Assembly (NCBI GenBank): GCA_039683095.1
Contig: JBDKSB010000009.1
Span: forward strand, 1 to 64,000
Reading direction: 5' to 3'
From: Acidobacteriota bacterium
GTDB taxonomy: Bacteria > Acidobacteriota > Aminicenantia > Aminicenantales > Saccharicenantaceae
Length of the DNA: 64,000 nucleotides
The translations under genes were made by a program, and so were the position numbers. The notes beneath the pieces were generated by a model, which was given only the letters and a program-made list of their open reading frames with translations, made no database searches and was not told the origin of the DNA. Positions 27,281 to 36,589 of the stretch are shown one piece after another (within the stretch, counting starts at the first letter, position 1; every line of letters starts with the position of its first letter).

Positions 27281-28432
27281 CTATGCGCACGAAATCAACC
27301 CCGAATACAATTCTTCATGCAGGGCTATTATTCGATTGACATCGTAAATTGTCGAAGTCTCTCGCCCCCGAAGGCCAAGATCTTCCGCTTCTTTAGGATG
27401 GGAAAGAACCCATTCCATTCTGCTTTGAAGCGCGGCCGGGCATCGGGGCGGAACCAACAGCCCTCCCGCGGGCTCCAAGATATCGCGGATGCCCCGGATG
27501 TCGGTCCCAATGACGGGCACTCCCAGGCATAGCGATTCGATGACGCTTCGCGATAGGCCCTCCCGGATGGAGGGCATGATCGTTGCAACGGAACTGCGGA
27601 TCAACACCGGTATATCGTTGCGGAGCCCCAGAAAGTGCACGCGGTCTTCCAGGCCCAACTCCCGCACCAGCTTCTTCATCTTTCTGGACCGATTTCCGAT
27701 GCCGGCAAAAGCCAGATGGGCATCCCGGCGAACTCCGCGAAAAGCCCTTATAAGGTCTTGATGGCGTTTGCCCGGCATAAAATCTCCAATCATTAAGAAA
27801 AGAGGAGTGCCGTCGCCGATTCCCATATCTTTGCGAACTTTCGCGATCCCCTCGGGGCTGACTCTGTCTGGGCTGTAATAAGCACGGTCGACGCCTATTC
27901 CCGGCATATATGCCAGATGAGCGGACGGAACGATCTTCTTCTTCTCCGCGACCGTCTCATCATGACGATTGATGACGATCAGGCGATCGGTCCATCGCCC
28001 CGCCATTTTTTCCAGGCCAAGGAAAAACGCGTTGGAAAAGGGATTCCCCTCTGGATGCGAATGAAAGCCGTGGGCCGTATAGACAACCTTCGGCCTCCCC
28101 CCTCGCCTCAGACGTCTGAGGGCAAAGCGAACGGCAAACGCCGCCAGAGGCGTATGGACATGAACGATATCATAGGATTCCGAGGTCGCTAGAAAGCGAA
28201 TCCGGCGGGCCGAAGAAATCAGATGCCCAAGATCCAGTGGATGCCTGGACCAGTTCAATTCAAAGACGCGCTCATAGGCTTCCCGGCATTCTGAGCTTTT
28301 AGATATCCCTGCGGCAGCCGCGTCAATCCTCCAACCCTTCTTGCGGAAATGGCGGGCCAGGGGGAGAAGAAATGATCGGTGCGTTCCCGCGATCGTGCTG
28401 ACCATAAGGACGCGGGCCATCGGCCTAATCAT
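27281..28432 (-). CDS. GT4-family glycosyltransferase
   Basis: The protein is 383 aa with a GT-B fold. The N-terminal domain begins VLMVSTIAGTHRSFLLPLARHF and includes YDIVHVHTPLAAF. The C-terminal nucleotide-sugar domain carries IGDFMPGKRHQDLI, the PSIREGLSRSVIESL EX7E motif and the GVPVIGTD segment. It resembles capsular enzymes of the CapM/EpsD kind that transfer the second or later sugar at the cytoplasmic side of the inner membrane. The ATG overlaps the GT2 gene end by 8 bp; a second ATG at 28420 is also possible. Confidence 0.9.
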   Translation of the reverse strand: MIRPMARVLMVSTIAGTHRSFLLPLARHFRKKGWRIDAAAAGISKSSECREAYERVFELNWSRHPLDLGHLISSARRIRFLATSESYDIVHVHTPLAAFAVRFALRRLRRGGRPKVVYTAHGFHSHPEGNPFSNAFFLGLEKMAGRWTDRLIVINRHDETVAEKKKIVPSAHLAYMPGIGVDRAYYSPDRVSPEGIAKVRKDMGIGDGTPLFLMIGDFMPGKRHQDLIRAFRGVRRDAHLAFAGIGNRSRKMKKLVRELGLEDRVHFLGLRNDIPVLIRSSVATIMPSIREGLSRSVIESLCLGVPVIGTDIRGIRDILEPAGGLLVPPRCPAALQSRMEWVLSHPKEAEDLGLRGRETSTIYDVNRIIALHEELYSGLISCA

Positions 28433-29312
28433 CCCAGCCCGGGACGGGCGTGTTCAGCACGGCCTGGATATCGTGCTCCGCCATTTCCTTCTCGAGTGGA
28501 TCGATGGGTGAATATTTCTGTTGCATCAAACGATCCGAAAGGCCGGTCAGTACGGCGCTTCGGAGGACGGCGGATTTAGCATAGGATCGAAGGATCAGGC
28601 GAGAATTCCGAATCCGGCCGACAAGCCGCGGCCCATATTTACGCAGGAGTTTCCTTTCGGACCTATAGCCTTGCAGACAAGATCTCGCTCGTTGCCTTCC
28701 CGTATACCGATAAAATAACAAGTTTTCGTTGAGGTCGTAAAAATTACTCTTATCAAAAGTCCGTATAAAGAGCTCCCTGTCTTCAGCCCGCGCGTATGTC
28801 GTCGCATACGGATTGTCAAGGAACCAGGTCCGTAACGCGATCAATGTCGGGTGGATGAATCCTCCTGTTTTGATTACGGAAAGAACATCCAGTCTCTTGC
28901 CCGAATCACTGTTCCGCCGGCTCTTGCCAATGACTACGTTCTCATCGTCGATCATCCAGGCCGCGGTGCCCACGGGACCGTAGGAGTTTGATTCCATGAA
29001 TGTAAGCTGCCGCTCCAGTCGGCGCGGGTGCATGAGATCGTCCGCGTCCATTCTAGCCAGGTATGTCCCCTTGGCCAGATGGGATATCTGATTAAGCCTC
29101 GCAGGCAGCCCCTCCCTTCGCCCATCGACATGAACCGTGACCCGATCCGACCTGATCGATCTGGCGATCTCCGGCGATCCGTCCGTCGAACCGTCGTCCA
29201 TAAGGATGAGATCCCAATCCCGGAGGGTTTGCGAAAAGACGGACCTGACCGCGTCTTTGAAGTGCCGGCCCGGATTCAGGAAGGGAATGCCGACCGTGAC
29301 TAATGGACGCAT
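28425..29312 (-). CDS. GT2-family (GT-A) glycosyltransferase
   Basis: The protein is 295 aa. It has the GT2 start VTVGIPFLNPGRHFKDAVRS, the nucleotide-binding MDDGSTDGSPE (about 37-47) and the metal-binding ARMDADD (DxD) near residue 93, with RTFDKSNFYDLNENLLFYR later in the acceptor region. It is a cytoplasmic inverting transferase of the repeat-unit assembly line. It begins one base after the upstream GT4-like gene stop and overlaps the next gene by 8 bp. Base composition here is AT-richer than at the locus ends. Confidence 0.92.
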   Translation of the reverse strand: MRPLVTVGIPFLNPGRHFKDAVRSVFSQTLRDWDLILMDDGSTDGSPEIARSIRSDRVTVHVDGRREGLPARLNQISHLAKGTYLARMDADDLMHPRRLERQLTFMESNSYGPVGTAAWMIDDENVVIGKSRRNSDSGKRLDVLSVIKTGGFIHPTLIALRTWFLDNPYATTYARAEDRELFIRTFDKSNFYDLNENLLFYRYTGRQRARSCLQGYRSERKLLRKYGPRLVGRIRNSRLILRSYAKSAVLRSAVLTGLSDRLMQQKYSPIDPLEKEMAEHDIQAVLNTPVPGWDD

Positions 29313-29313
29313 C

Positions 29314-30387
29314 TTATCGATTCCCCAGAACGCACCTAAAAAATTCCACCCTTTCCCTTTCTTTCTCGTTGATATCTATCCGACGGACCCTTTCCCGGGG
29401 CACTCTCTTTCCCTTCCATCGCAGTACAAAATCACGGATCCTCGCAATATTCATCCCGATATTATCTTCCCGGTTTTCAAGCCGGAGAAGGAAGTCGGTT
29501 TCCTCCGGGAAATCCGTGTCCTGATAGCCAATGATCACCGGCAACCCGTAAGCGAGATATTCCCGCGTCTTGAGAGGGCAGGCCTCGTCCATGCTTTTCC
29601 GATGCAGGGCGAGCGTCGAGACGGCCACATCCGAGGCCGCTAAATAGGGCAAGTATTCGCTCTCGACCATGAGACCGTGAGGATAGACGTTGGGAAGATC
29701 ATAGGGGCAGGATGATACATCCTGCCCAACAAGATGGAAGATCCAATTAGGAAATTCCTTTGCCAATTGGAATATCTTATCTATGCCATGCCATTTCATC
29801 CCCGGAGAACCAATAAAAAACAGGGTTGGCGGCGAGTCTTTCGGCGGAGCATTCAGAGTAGTGCGACCGCCTAGCGAGGCTCCGTTCGCAATGACCTTGA
29901 TCGGCAATCGTCCGATATGCCTCCGCTTTTCCCTGGCTAATTCGTTGGTGACCAGAACGGCTCCGGAGCTGGCTCTCCAGAGCGAATCTTCCGTGACCCA
30001 GTTGTAGAGCCATTGCACTTTGGAATATCGCCAGAGCTCCTGACCGACCAGGGAATTGATCTCGATGACCAGGGGCCGCGCTCTCCCCAGCCGGCCGTGT
30101 GCGGCGTAATAATGATCTTGGCGCATATATACGATATCGGGCTGGTCCTTGATAATCTCGGCAACAAGATCCTGCATCTGTGTCAAGCGATCCCGCCAGG
30201 AGTCCTCCCGATAGACGCCGCAGAAAGAGTCCGTGGGCAGGGCTTCCTTGATTCCATTCAGACGGGTCAGGACATACAACCGGCCCTCTTCTCCATTTCT
30301 TATCCAGGCGGCATGTTGGTCCAAGACCTTCTTGAGGACGCCGGACTCCGGGCCGACATTAAGATGCGCCAGATAGGCTATTTTCAT
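29314..30387 (-). CDS. GT4-like glycosyltransferase
   Basis: The protein is 357 aa and a GT-B-like enzyme. MKIAYLAHLNVGPESGVLKKV is a typical opening. YLPYLAASDVAVSTLALHRK and CPLKTREYLAYGLPVIIGYQD stand where the EX7E and GVPVI region of GT4 enzymes would be. Motifs are less canonical than in the neighbouring GT4, so the donor cannot be guessed. Its ATG overlaps the stop of the Wzy-like gene by 4 bp (ATGA), and it ends one base before the GT2 gene. Confidence 0.85.
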   Translation of the reverse strand: MKIAYLAHLNVGPESGVLKKVLDQHAAWIRNGEEGRLYVLTRLNGIKEALPTDSFCGVYREDSWRDRLTQMQDLVAEIIKDQPDIVYMRQDHYYAAHGRLGRARPLVIEINSLVGQELWRYSKVQWLYNWVTEDSLWRASSGAVLVTNELAREKRRHIGRLPIKVIANGASLGGRTTLNAPPKDSPPTLFFIGSPGMKWHGIDKIFQLAKEFPNWIFHLVGQDVSSCPYDLPNVYPHGLMVESEYLPYLAASDVAVSTLALHRKSMDEACPLKTREYLAYGLPVIIGYQDTDFPEETDFLLRLENREDNIGMNIARIRDFVLRWKGKRVPRERVRRIDINEKERERVEFFRCVLGNR

Positions 30388-31691
30388 CGTTCTCGACTCT
30401 TGAAACTGATTGTGGGCAGCCGCGTAAGCAGGATGAGAATCAAAGGGACGATCAAACCTCCCCGTCCGATATATGTGGATAATCCATCGGAGATCAGGGT
30501 AACGAGCTGGACAGAAGAAAGAGCGAGAGCGAGATAGAACATTTTGCTAGAAACCGAATGATAGAGACGGTCCAGGAGGGTCAAGGATGTGATCAGTGCC
30601 AAAGAGACGACGATGACTCCAAGATATCCAGCGGCGCTCCAAGCCACGGCCAGGAACGACGCATTAGCCGAATATTCCGTGCCGGTTGCAGCCCTGGCGA
30701 TGTCAACGACGCTGACAGCGCTCGTTGGCGAAATTCGCCCCCAGGGAATATTGAAGACCTGCGATATCCCCCTGAAGGGGTAACTATCCGGGAAGATCAC
30801 GAAGAAATTCGTCTCGCTTGACGCGGGGACCAAGAAGGATCGGGAGAAAAAACCTTGTATGGCGTCAAGGAGATTCTGCCCGAAATTGACAATGTATAGG
30901 AATACCGCTCCCACCCCCCCGACCAATGAACCGACCAGGATCATACGCCTCAGGGGGTTCCTTTGCGTGCGGCCCCCGAATGACATAATGGACAGGAAAA
31001 CATAAGTGAGAATCGACCAAAGCAGGGGCGCCTTCTGCCTTGTCTGAAAGGCGTACATCATGGAAAAGAGGCCAGCTAGGGCAAATAAAACTGCATTCAC
31101 CCGCCTTTTTTTCAATGAAATGACGGCAGCGGCCATGGGAAATAGAACGTAAGCCGCAACCGAGGCCATATAACTTCCCTGCCCGAGTCCAGCTTCGAGA
31201 TAGCCAAGGACCCTGTGGGTCACCGCATCCGAAGTGGAAAAAAAGCTCAGCCGTGTTTCTCTTAATAGGGTCCAACCGGGTCCGAAAACGTAGTACTTCA
31301 AGGACAGCAAAACCCCGGCGACAAAGGACATATAGCCCCAAAATTCGGGAGAGCGGACTAACCTGGCCTGTCTGACTCTTAAGGCCGGCCATGCCATTTC
31401 TATTCTAAGGCAGATCAAGGCCATGGCAAGAAATATCCAGTGACTGATACACTGCCGGAGATATAACTCCGGTGTAAGACTGCGTACGAGGGGCATGCTG
31501 TTCGGATTGCCGATATACGCCAAGTTCTCCAGTGGAAAGAAAGGTGCGATCGCAACGCCCAACCCAATAAAGACGACGATGACGATGACATGAGCGGCCA
31601 GCAGGGAAGTCAGGCCGGACTTCAGGCACTTGATGGCATAGAGCAAGACTGCTATGCAGATGAGCGCATGGGTAATCGCCAGCACGATCAT
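30384..31691 (-). CDS. Wzy-like O-antigen/oligosaccharide repeat-unit polymerase
   Basis: The protein is 435 aa, strongly hydrophobic, with about 10-11 predicted membrane segments and a long loop near residues 280-330 (periplasmic if the usual Wzy topology holds; SRSFLVPASSETNFFVIFPDSYPF). This is the usual pattern of Wzy and related polymerases, which have no strong sequence signature. Its place among Wzx, glycosyltransferases and a PGT supports the assignment, and no other candidate polymerase is in the window. It would join undecaprenyl-linked repeat units at the periplasmic face. The 26-bp gap to the deacetylase gene and the ATGA overlap downstream suggest one transcript. Confidence 0.8.
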   Translation of the reverse strand: MIVLAITHALICIAVLLYAIKCLKSGLTSLLAAHVIVIVVFIGLGVAIAPFFPLENLAYIGNPNSMPLVRSLTPELYLRQCISHWIFLAMALICLRIEMAWPALRVRQARLVRSPEFWGYMSFVAGVLLSLKYYVFGPGWTLLRETRLSFFSTSDAVTHRVLGYLEAGLGQGSYMASVAAYVLFPMAAAVISLKKRRVNAVLFALAGLFSMMYAFQTRQKAPLLWSILTYVFLSIMSFGGRTQRNPLRRMILVGSLVGGVGAVFLYIVNFGQNLLDAIQGFFSRSFLVPASSETNFFVIFPDSYPFRGISQVFNIPWGRISPTSAVSVVDIARAATGTEYSANASFLAVAWSAAGYLGVIVVSLALITSLTLLDRLYHSVSSKMFYLALALSSVQLVTLISDGLSTYIGRGGLIVPLILILLTRLPTISFKSRER

Positions 31692-31717
31692 GTAGGTTAC
31701 CTACCGATTCTTTGCCC

Positions 31718-33268
31718 TTATTCCTTACAGAATTCCAGATCGGTTGGGCTCGAGAGATAGGCGGCATACTCTGACTTGTCTTTCCCGCTCAGGAGAGTCG
31801 AATTATGCCACAATAATACGAATTCGCCCTTCATGCGCGCGCAGGTTTGCTTAAGGTCACGAAAAACAAACTTGGCAAGATTCCGGTCTAGGCCAAGGCA
31901 GTCCGCGCTGCGCAAGGTTCGGTCCATTACGATCAGTGGCTTGACCGTGAGGGATAGTTCTTTTCGTAGGAAAACATCAAAGGCCCGATATTCTCGACAG
32001 GTTCCGGCCCGGAACCCAGGCATATCGGCAAAGCCCATGGTAGAATCGAACTCCAGCCCGGCTCTTTCTGACTCTCTCCAAAGAGTCGGCAGCGAACCTC
32101 GAAGAAAGTGTTGCCTGCCTCCTATCCGAGAGGAATCAAATCCGAGCGAGAAAAGTGCCTGTCTAAGATCATCCGTTTCTTCTTTCAGCCGACCGGGAGT
32201 TTCCAGAGAATGATAACTCCCATGGACGCCAACATTGTGACCACGCTTCAAGATACGTTGAAGTATCGTGCTAACCTCAGGCTGTTCGATCCTATAAACG
32301 CCTTCCAGGTTGTGTTCCGTGCCTCCTGTAATAAAGAAAAACGTGCTCTTCAGACCCTGGCTTTCGCTCATGTCCATTATAAAATCATAGGTATACGCTG
32401 GATCATCTTCAGGATTGTCCATCAGCCGGCTTTTCAGCCGAAAAAAGGAAAGACGCAAGTTGCGCCTCTTTACAATATCGCCTAAAGCGTTCCTGACGAC
32501 TCGCCTGAGCGGCATGCCCCACGATACAAAAGGCCAATCAACATCATGCGTCGGAAAAACCTTGAACGAGTGATTTTTAAGGGGAATTCCCGGCCATAAT
32601 GATTTGATCGACCTTCTCAATACCTCTTCATATTCATCTACCAGAGGTCTATGCAGGAGACCATGTCTGGCTGCCCAAGACTGCTTTCCGGGAAAACGTC
32701 CATGGGCGTCAAACGGGCCAGCCAGTTCCTCTATCCTGGAAAGAAATTGGAACACAGCGCCCGGCAGGTCGAATGGCAATATAATCCGATCTGCTTCTCT
32801 CGCCGTTTCCGAAAAATATTTAGAAAAATATATCAGGGGCAAAGCCCCTTCTCGGCAATGCCAGACAACGGGTTCACCCGGATCTGTGAACGGCTCATGG
32901 CGACCATGAACGCCCTCACCGTCCCCTATCTTTGGCTCAGGAATTACACTCCTGTGCTGATCCCAAAAAGGGAAAAAAATATCTGGGATGATGATCTCGT
33001 AATTTCCGGCTTCCGGCAAAGAAAGGCGCGTTTCTTTCGCCCCGTCTTTCACTGCCCAAGCGAAATCAACTCCCAGCCTTCTCTCCAGCAGTTCCCTCCA
33101 TGCATAAAGCCTTTCTGGAAGGGCCGATGGAGGAAGATAAAGATGAAACACTCTTATTGCCTTCTCCACGGCATAAGCCAGGGCAGGTTCCGCCGCCCAT
33201 ATGAAAGCAGGCTCCTCCAGCCTGGGAGGCGGATCATGGGGTAGGCGCGTAGATCTCCTCCCCAGCAT
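31718..33268 (-). CDS. DUF7033/NodB-type polysaccharide deacetylase family protein
   Basis: The protein is 516 aa from ATG 33268. That start overlaps the FemAB-like gene by 115 bp, so a later GTG (about 33169) may be the true start. The N-terminal 200 or so residues resemble the DUF7033 domain of O-antigen-locus deacetylases. The NodB part starts at FPTHDVDWPF with the catalytic or metal Asp pair, then STFFFITGG and VGVHGSYHSLETP, the metal-binding HxxxH motif. GRQHFLRGSLPTLW and FVLLWHNSTLLSG complete the core. It probably removes N-acetyl groups from the exported or lipid-linked glycan. No signal peptide is evident, so its side of the membrane is uncertain. Confidence 0.88.
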   Translation of the reverse strand: MLGRRSTRLPHDPPPRLEEPAFIWAAEPALAYAVEKAIRVFHLYLPPSALPERLYAWRELLERRLGVDFAWAVKDGAKETRLSLPEAGNYEIIIPDIFFPFWDQHRSVIPEPKIGDGEGVHGRHEPFTDPGEPVVWHCREGALPLIYFSKYFSETAREADRIILPFDLPGAVFQFLSRIEELAGPFDAHGRFPGKQSWAARHGLLHRPLVDEYEEVLRRSIKSLWPGIPLKNHSFKVFPTHDVDWPFVSWGMPLRRVVRNALGDIVKRRNLRLSFFRLKSRLMDNPEDDPAYTYDFIMDMSESQGLKSTFFFITGGTEHNLEGVYRIEQPEVSTILQRILKRGHNVGVHGSYHSLETPGRLKEETDDLRQALFSLGFDSSRIGGRQHFLRGSLPTLWRESERAGLEFDSTMGFADMPGFRAGTCREYRAFDVFLRKELSLTVKPLIVMDRTLRSADCLGLDRNLAKFVFRDLKQTCARMKGEFVLLWHNSTLLSGKDKSEYAAYLSSPTDLEFCKE

Positions 33269-34089
33269 AGCTTGGACATGCTCACCGCCGGAAGATTGGC
33301 CCCGGCAAAGTCAAAGGCCGTAGCTCCGATGTGCGATAGGTCTTCAAGGACGAAATTGATGAGCCCTTGCGTAGCCCCTTCCTTCAAGGATTCCCGTTCA
33401 GTCGCCGCAACCCAATCAACGGCTCTCAGGCCCGGCGCCGCAAGAACAAAACGGAAGGATGATATCCTTCCTCGCGTCGTCGCCGTATATACCCTTAAAA
33501 GATCGGCGCCCATCAGATCCAGGGCTAAGCGGATTGCGGTCTCGTCAAGGCTAAAAGAGAACTTTTGCCGTTCTTCGGTATCATCCAACACGTCCACGAT
33601 CTGTCGCGCTTCTCCTTTCCCGGCCCGTCCATAAATAACGCCCGCTCTTTCGGCTTTGTTAATCTGTTTCCGAACCTGATGATCGACATTCTCTCTTTGA
33701 AAAGGCAGAGGGATGTGAAATGTAAACCGCAGTGTGGTTTCGTATCCCAGCCATTGAAATTCCCGGACGTCCAAAGCCTCGGGGGGCAGGATCAGGCCGT
33801 AAGGAAGCCCACGCTTCCTCAGGTCTTTGGCGAATAAGGCCGAGACTTCCTGCCATTGCCTCGTAACCCGAAAGGGCTTGTCTGTTTCCGTTGCGGAAAA
33901 AAGGAGCGCTTGATGAGCCTGAAGAGGCGGCAATGACACCCGGCCCCTTTTATCCAGATAGAGAACGCTTTCCAGGCGAGGGGTCCCGCTGGTTGAAGGC
34001 GAATAGACTACCCTTTCAGCCTCAAAGCCCCATCGTCTTTTATTGTATTCAATCCAGCCATCATGGAAGAACGGATGCGGGATGTTCAT
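33154..34089 (-). CDS. FemAB/BioF2-like GNAT-fold acyltransferase
   Basis: The protein is 311 aa. HQVRKQINKAERAGVIYG (about 140-157) and TQGLINFVLEDLSHIGATAFDFAGAN near the C-terminus match the FemAB-like (Acetyltransf_6) fold. That fold takes aminoacyl or acyl groups from tRNA or CoA donors. Relatives occur in exopolysaccharide loci, including PEP-CTERM ones, where they may aminoacylate a sugar. It overlaps the GNAT gene upstream by 4 bp and the deacetylase gene downstream by up to 115 bp. Confidence 0.8.
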   Translation of the reverse strand: MNIPHPFFHDGWIEYNKRRWGFEAERVVYSPSTSGTPRLESVLYLDKRGRVSLPPLQAHQALLFSATETDKPFRVTRQWQEVSALFAKDLRKRGLPYGLILPPEALDVREFQWLGYETTLRFTFHIPLPFQRENVDHQVRKQINKAERAGVIYGRAGKGEARQIVDVLDDTEERQKFSFSLDETAIRLALDLMGADLLRVYTATTRGRISSFRFVLAAPGLRAVDWVAATERESLKEGATQGLINFVLEDLSHIGATAFDFAGANLPAVSMSKLCWGGDLRAYPMIRLPGWRSLLSYGRRNLPWLMPWRRQ

Positions 34090-34661
34090 GGATGTGCCTT
34101 TTCAAGGTCCCAAACGCCCCATGTCCATTTTTTAATTCTAGGGATGATCAGCTCTTTTGTGCGGATTATGCCGTTGGGGGCGAATCCGACCGAAAGGATG
34201 GCCCTCCGGGATGCGATATTGGCTGGCTCGGTGTCGATCATTATGCCGCTATTTCTTCCGGATTCCAGAGCATCTTGAATGAGCGCTTTCAGGCTTTCTT
34301 TATAAAGCCCTCGTCCCTGATATTCTTCCCGAGTTCGGCAATAATAGATCCAATGGTATGGAGATCGAAGCTTACTCGGGATCTGTTCTGGTCCAACCCG
34401 CGAGCCGGGCGGAGACATCCATGCATACGATATCCATCGTTCGTTATCGACCCGGACCACTCCTCTGCATCCCGCGCTCAGGAACCATCGGAATTTTATA
34501 ATTCTTGCAGAGTCACCATGGAACCATCGACCGATGCTCTCGTGCGTCACGGCAATAAATCTTCCGGGAATCGTTGGATTCTCCTCCCGGGGGATTAGTT
34601 GCCCCTGCGGCCATACAAATACAAGGCTTTCCTTAGATCGGAAGAAGCGCAATTTACGCAT
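34086..34661 (-). CDS. GNAT-family N-acetyltransferase
   Basis: The protein is 191 aa from ATG 34661, whose ATGCGTAA overlaps the Wzx stop codon; an upstream in-frame ATG at 34682 is the alternative. TREEYQGRGLYKESLKALI (acetyl-CoA binding motif A) and NIASRRAILSVGFAPNG define the GNAT fold. The likely function is acetylation of an amino sugar of the repeat unit. The acceptor is unknown. It is translationally coupled to both neighbours. Confidence 0.85.
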   Translation of the reverse strand: MRKLRFFRSKESLVFVWPQGQLIPREENPTIPGRFIAVTHESIGRWFHGDSARIIKFRWFLSAGCRGVVRVDNERWISYAWMSPPGSRVGPEQIPSKLRSPYHWIYYCRTREEYQGRGLYKESLKALIQDALESGRNSGIMIDTEPANIASRRAILSVGFAPNGIIRTKELIIPRIKKWTWGVWDLEKAHP

Positions 34662-35967
34662 TTTTGCTCTTCTTGATCGCATAAAATGCTATCAGGATAT
34701 AAACCAAATATCCGGTCCCGCCCGCTATTCCTAAAACGGTCATGCCGCCGCGAGCCGATAGACCGAATATTTCCATCGTTAGGAAAGCCAAGATTATGAG
34801 TGCAATTCTTACGATCTCCCGCAACAAGAAGAGTCCCTGTTGTTCTAGGATGTCCAGCGTGCACCCAAACGGTAATGAAATAAATTGCGCCACGAATAAC
34901 GGGGCAAGGCGTGGCAGATAGGAACCCGACTCTGCCCACTTCGATCCAAAGACAAATACGAATAGGGACGGGGCGATGAGGACAATAGGTGCCATAATCA
35001 GCAGGCCGATAAAAAGAAGCCTCAGGAATAATGAGCGTGAGAGCCGAGAAAAACTATCTGACGAGGATCTCACCAGTGGCGCCGCTTTGCCGAAATAAAC
35101 TTGCGCAATCGACTGGCCGGCCAAATTGAGCGGCATTCCAATAGCCCGCTGGGTAATTGCGTACCAGCCTGCGACCTGCGGCCCATAAAAGGCCGCAAAT
35201 AGAATCGCGGGCAGATTTACTGTAAATGAATTCAGCAATGCCGCAGGCGCGCCGACAAAAGGAAATCTCTTATATCTAAGCGCTATACGGCGCATTCTTT
35301 CAAAAGAGAGATTCTTGAGGAGGGTCCGATTCTGTTTAAGTAATTGCAGGCCGATGGTAGAAGACCCGGAGGCAAGCCCTATCACCTGGCCTATAAGAAG
35401 GCCAAGCGGTTTGATCTTAAGGATTCCGAGACCAACCTGCGTAAGGACAGAGCCAATTCCTTGATTGACTTTCGTTTTGGCAATCAGGCCGAAGGACTGC
35501 TTCCTGACGGCCCAACTTGCGAAAACTTGATAAGCTCCGATTAAACCCACGCCTATGGGCAGGATCCAAAGGTGAGGACGCAAGCCGGGAGCTTTTACCA
35601 AATCAGCGATCTGTCTCCCCAAAATTAAACATATTCCCCCGACTAACAAACTCGTAATGAAAACAATGCTGAGGGCAAGCCCGAGAATATTAACGGCGTC
35701 TGCTTCTTCCTCGGGCAACGGAATGACGATCTCGTATCTTAAGCTGGCGATTACAGTGAAGATGCTGAGAATTGAGCCATATACAGCCAGGATTCCCAGG
35801 TCCGCCGGGTCGTATAGACGGGTGATAATCGGCGATGCCAGGACAACGATACCTTGCCCGATGACGGTTCCGCTGGCAACGGTAATCACGTTCCTAAGAA
35901 ATCCGCCTCCACTCGATAGAGGCAGGCCGAATTTGCACAAGCCCAACGCGATTTCTTTAGCTTTCAT
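34654..35967 (-). CDS. wzx: Wzx-like oligosaccharide flippase (MOP superfamily)
   Basis: The protein is 437 aa with about 12 membrane segments. The N-terminal GGFLRNVITVASGTVIGQG and ITRLYDPADLGILAVY are the typical polysaccharide-synthase/flippase opening, and FFAAFYGP-like segments (AAFYGPQVAGWYAITQRA) recur in the second half. It would turn undecaprenyl-linked repeat units to the periplasm for the Wzy-like enzyme. It lies between the WbpD-like gene (31-bp gap) and the GNAT gene. It is noticeably AT-richer than the flanking wbp genes, as is common for Wzx/Wzy genes exchanged between strains. Confidence 0.9.
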   Translation of the reverse strand: MKAKEIALGLCKFGLPLSSGGGFLRNVITVASGTVIGQGIVVLASPIITRLYDPADLGILAVYGSILSIFTVIASLRYEIVIPLPEEEADAVNILGLALSIVFITSLLVGGICLILGRQIADLVKAPGLRPHLWILPIGVGLIGAYQVFASWAVRKQSFGLIAKTKVNQGIGSVLTQVGLGILKIKPLGLLIGQVIGLASGSSTIGLQLLKQNRTLLKNLSFERMRRIALRYKRFPFVGAPAALLNSFTVNLPAILFAAFYGPQVAGWYAITQRAIGMPLNLAGQSIAQVYFGKAAPLVRSSSDSFSRLSRSLFLRLLFIGLLIMAPIVLIAPSLFVFVFGSKWAESGSYLPRLAPLFVAQFISLPFGCTLDILEQQGLFLLREIVRIALIILAFLTMEIFGLSARGGMTVLGIAGGTGYLVYILIAFYAIKKSKNA

Positions 35968-35998
35968 TTATGGCAGCCAGGCTTAAGCGCAGTGTAAG

Positions 35999-36589
35999 TT
36001 ATTCAGCAATTTTGCGGATGCCGTCACCCTCAAGCCGATAATGAACCTTGGACTTTGAACAATATGCATGCCCGTCCCTATCAAATTCGAGCCGCTCCCC
36101 CGCCTCGCTGACCCAGCCGGCCTGCTTGGCGGGAACGCCGACGACCAGGGCGAAATCCGGCACATCCTTTGTGACGACGGAGCCGGCCCCGATCATGGCA
36201 TGCCGGCCGATGGTGACGCCGCAGAGGATCGTACAGTTGGCCCCGAGCGAAGCGCCCTCCCGGACCAGCGTCTTCCGGTAGAACTTGGAGCCGACTTGTG
36301 GGTACTTGCAGCGGGGACTCTGGATGTTGGTGAAGACGGCGGACGGGCCGCAGAAGACGTAATCCTCGAGGGTCACGCCCTCGTAGACCGAAACGTTGTT
36401 CTGGATCTTGACGAAATCGCCGATGACGACGTTGTTCGAGACATTGACGTTCTGTCCCAGGACGCAATGCCGGCCGATCCGGGCGCCGCTCTGGATATGG
36501 CTGAAGTGCCAGATCTTCGTCCCCTCCCCGATCCGGACGTTCTCGTCGATGAACGAGCTTCCGTGGACGAAATAGGATGGGTCAGACAT
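35999..36589 (-). CDS. wbpD: WbpD-like UDP-sugar N-acetyltransferase (left-handed beta-helix)
   Basis: The protein is 196 aa. Hexapeptide repeats (IGEGTKIWHFSHIQSGARIG, VLGQNVNVSNNVVIG, GASLGANCTILCGVTIG) form a left-handed beta-helix, and the segment IGAGSVVTKDVPDFALVVGVPAK is the standard coil end of WbpD/WlbB enzymes. The family acetylates the 3-amino group of UDP-GlcNAc(3N)A using acetyl-CoA, following the WbpB and WbpE steps. Its start overlaps the WbpB-like stop by 8 bp. A C-terminal zinc-like or tail segment (YCSKSKVHYRLEGDGI) is also typical of the family. Confidence 0.92.
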   Translation of the reverse strand: MSDPSYFVHGSSFIDENVRIGEGTKIWHFSHIQSGARIGRHCVLGQNVNVSNNVVIGDFVKIQNNVSVYEGVTLEDYVFCGPSAVFTNIQSPRCKYPQVGSKFYRKTLVREGASLGANCTILCGVTIGRHAMIGAGSVVTKDVPDFALVVGVPAKQAGWVSEAGERLEFDRDGHAYCSKSKVHYRLEGDGIRKIAE

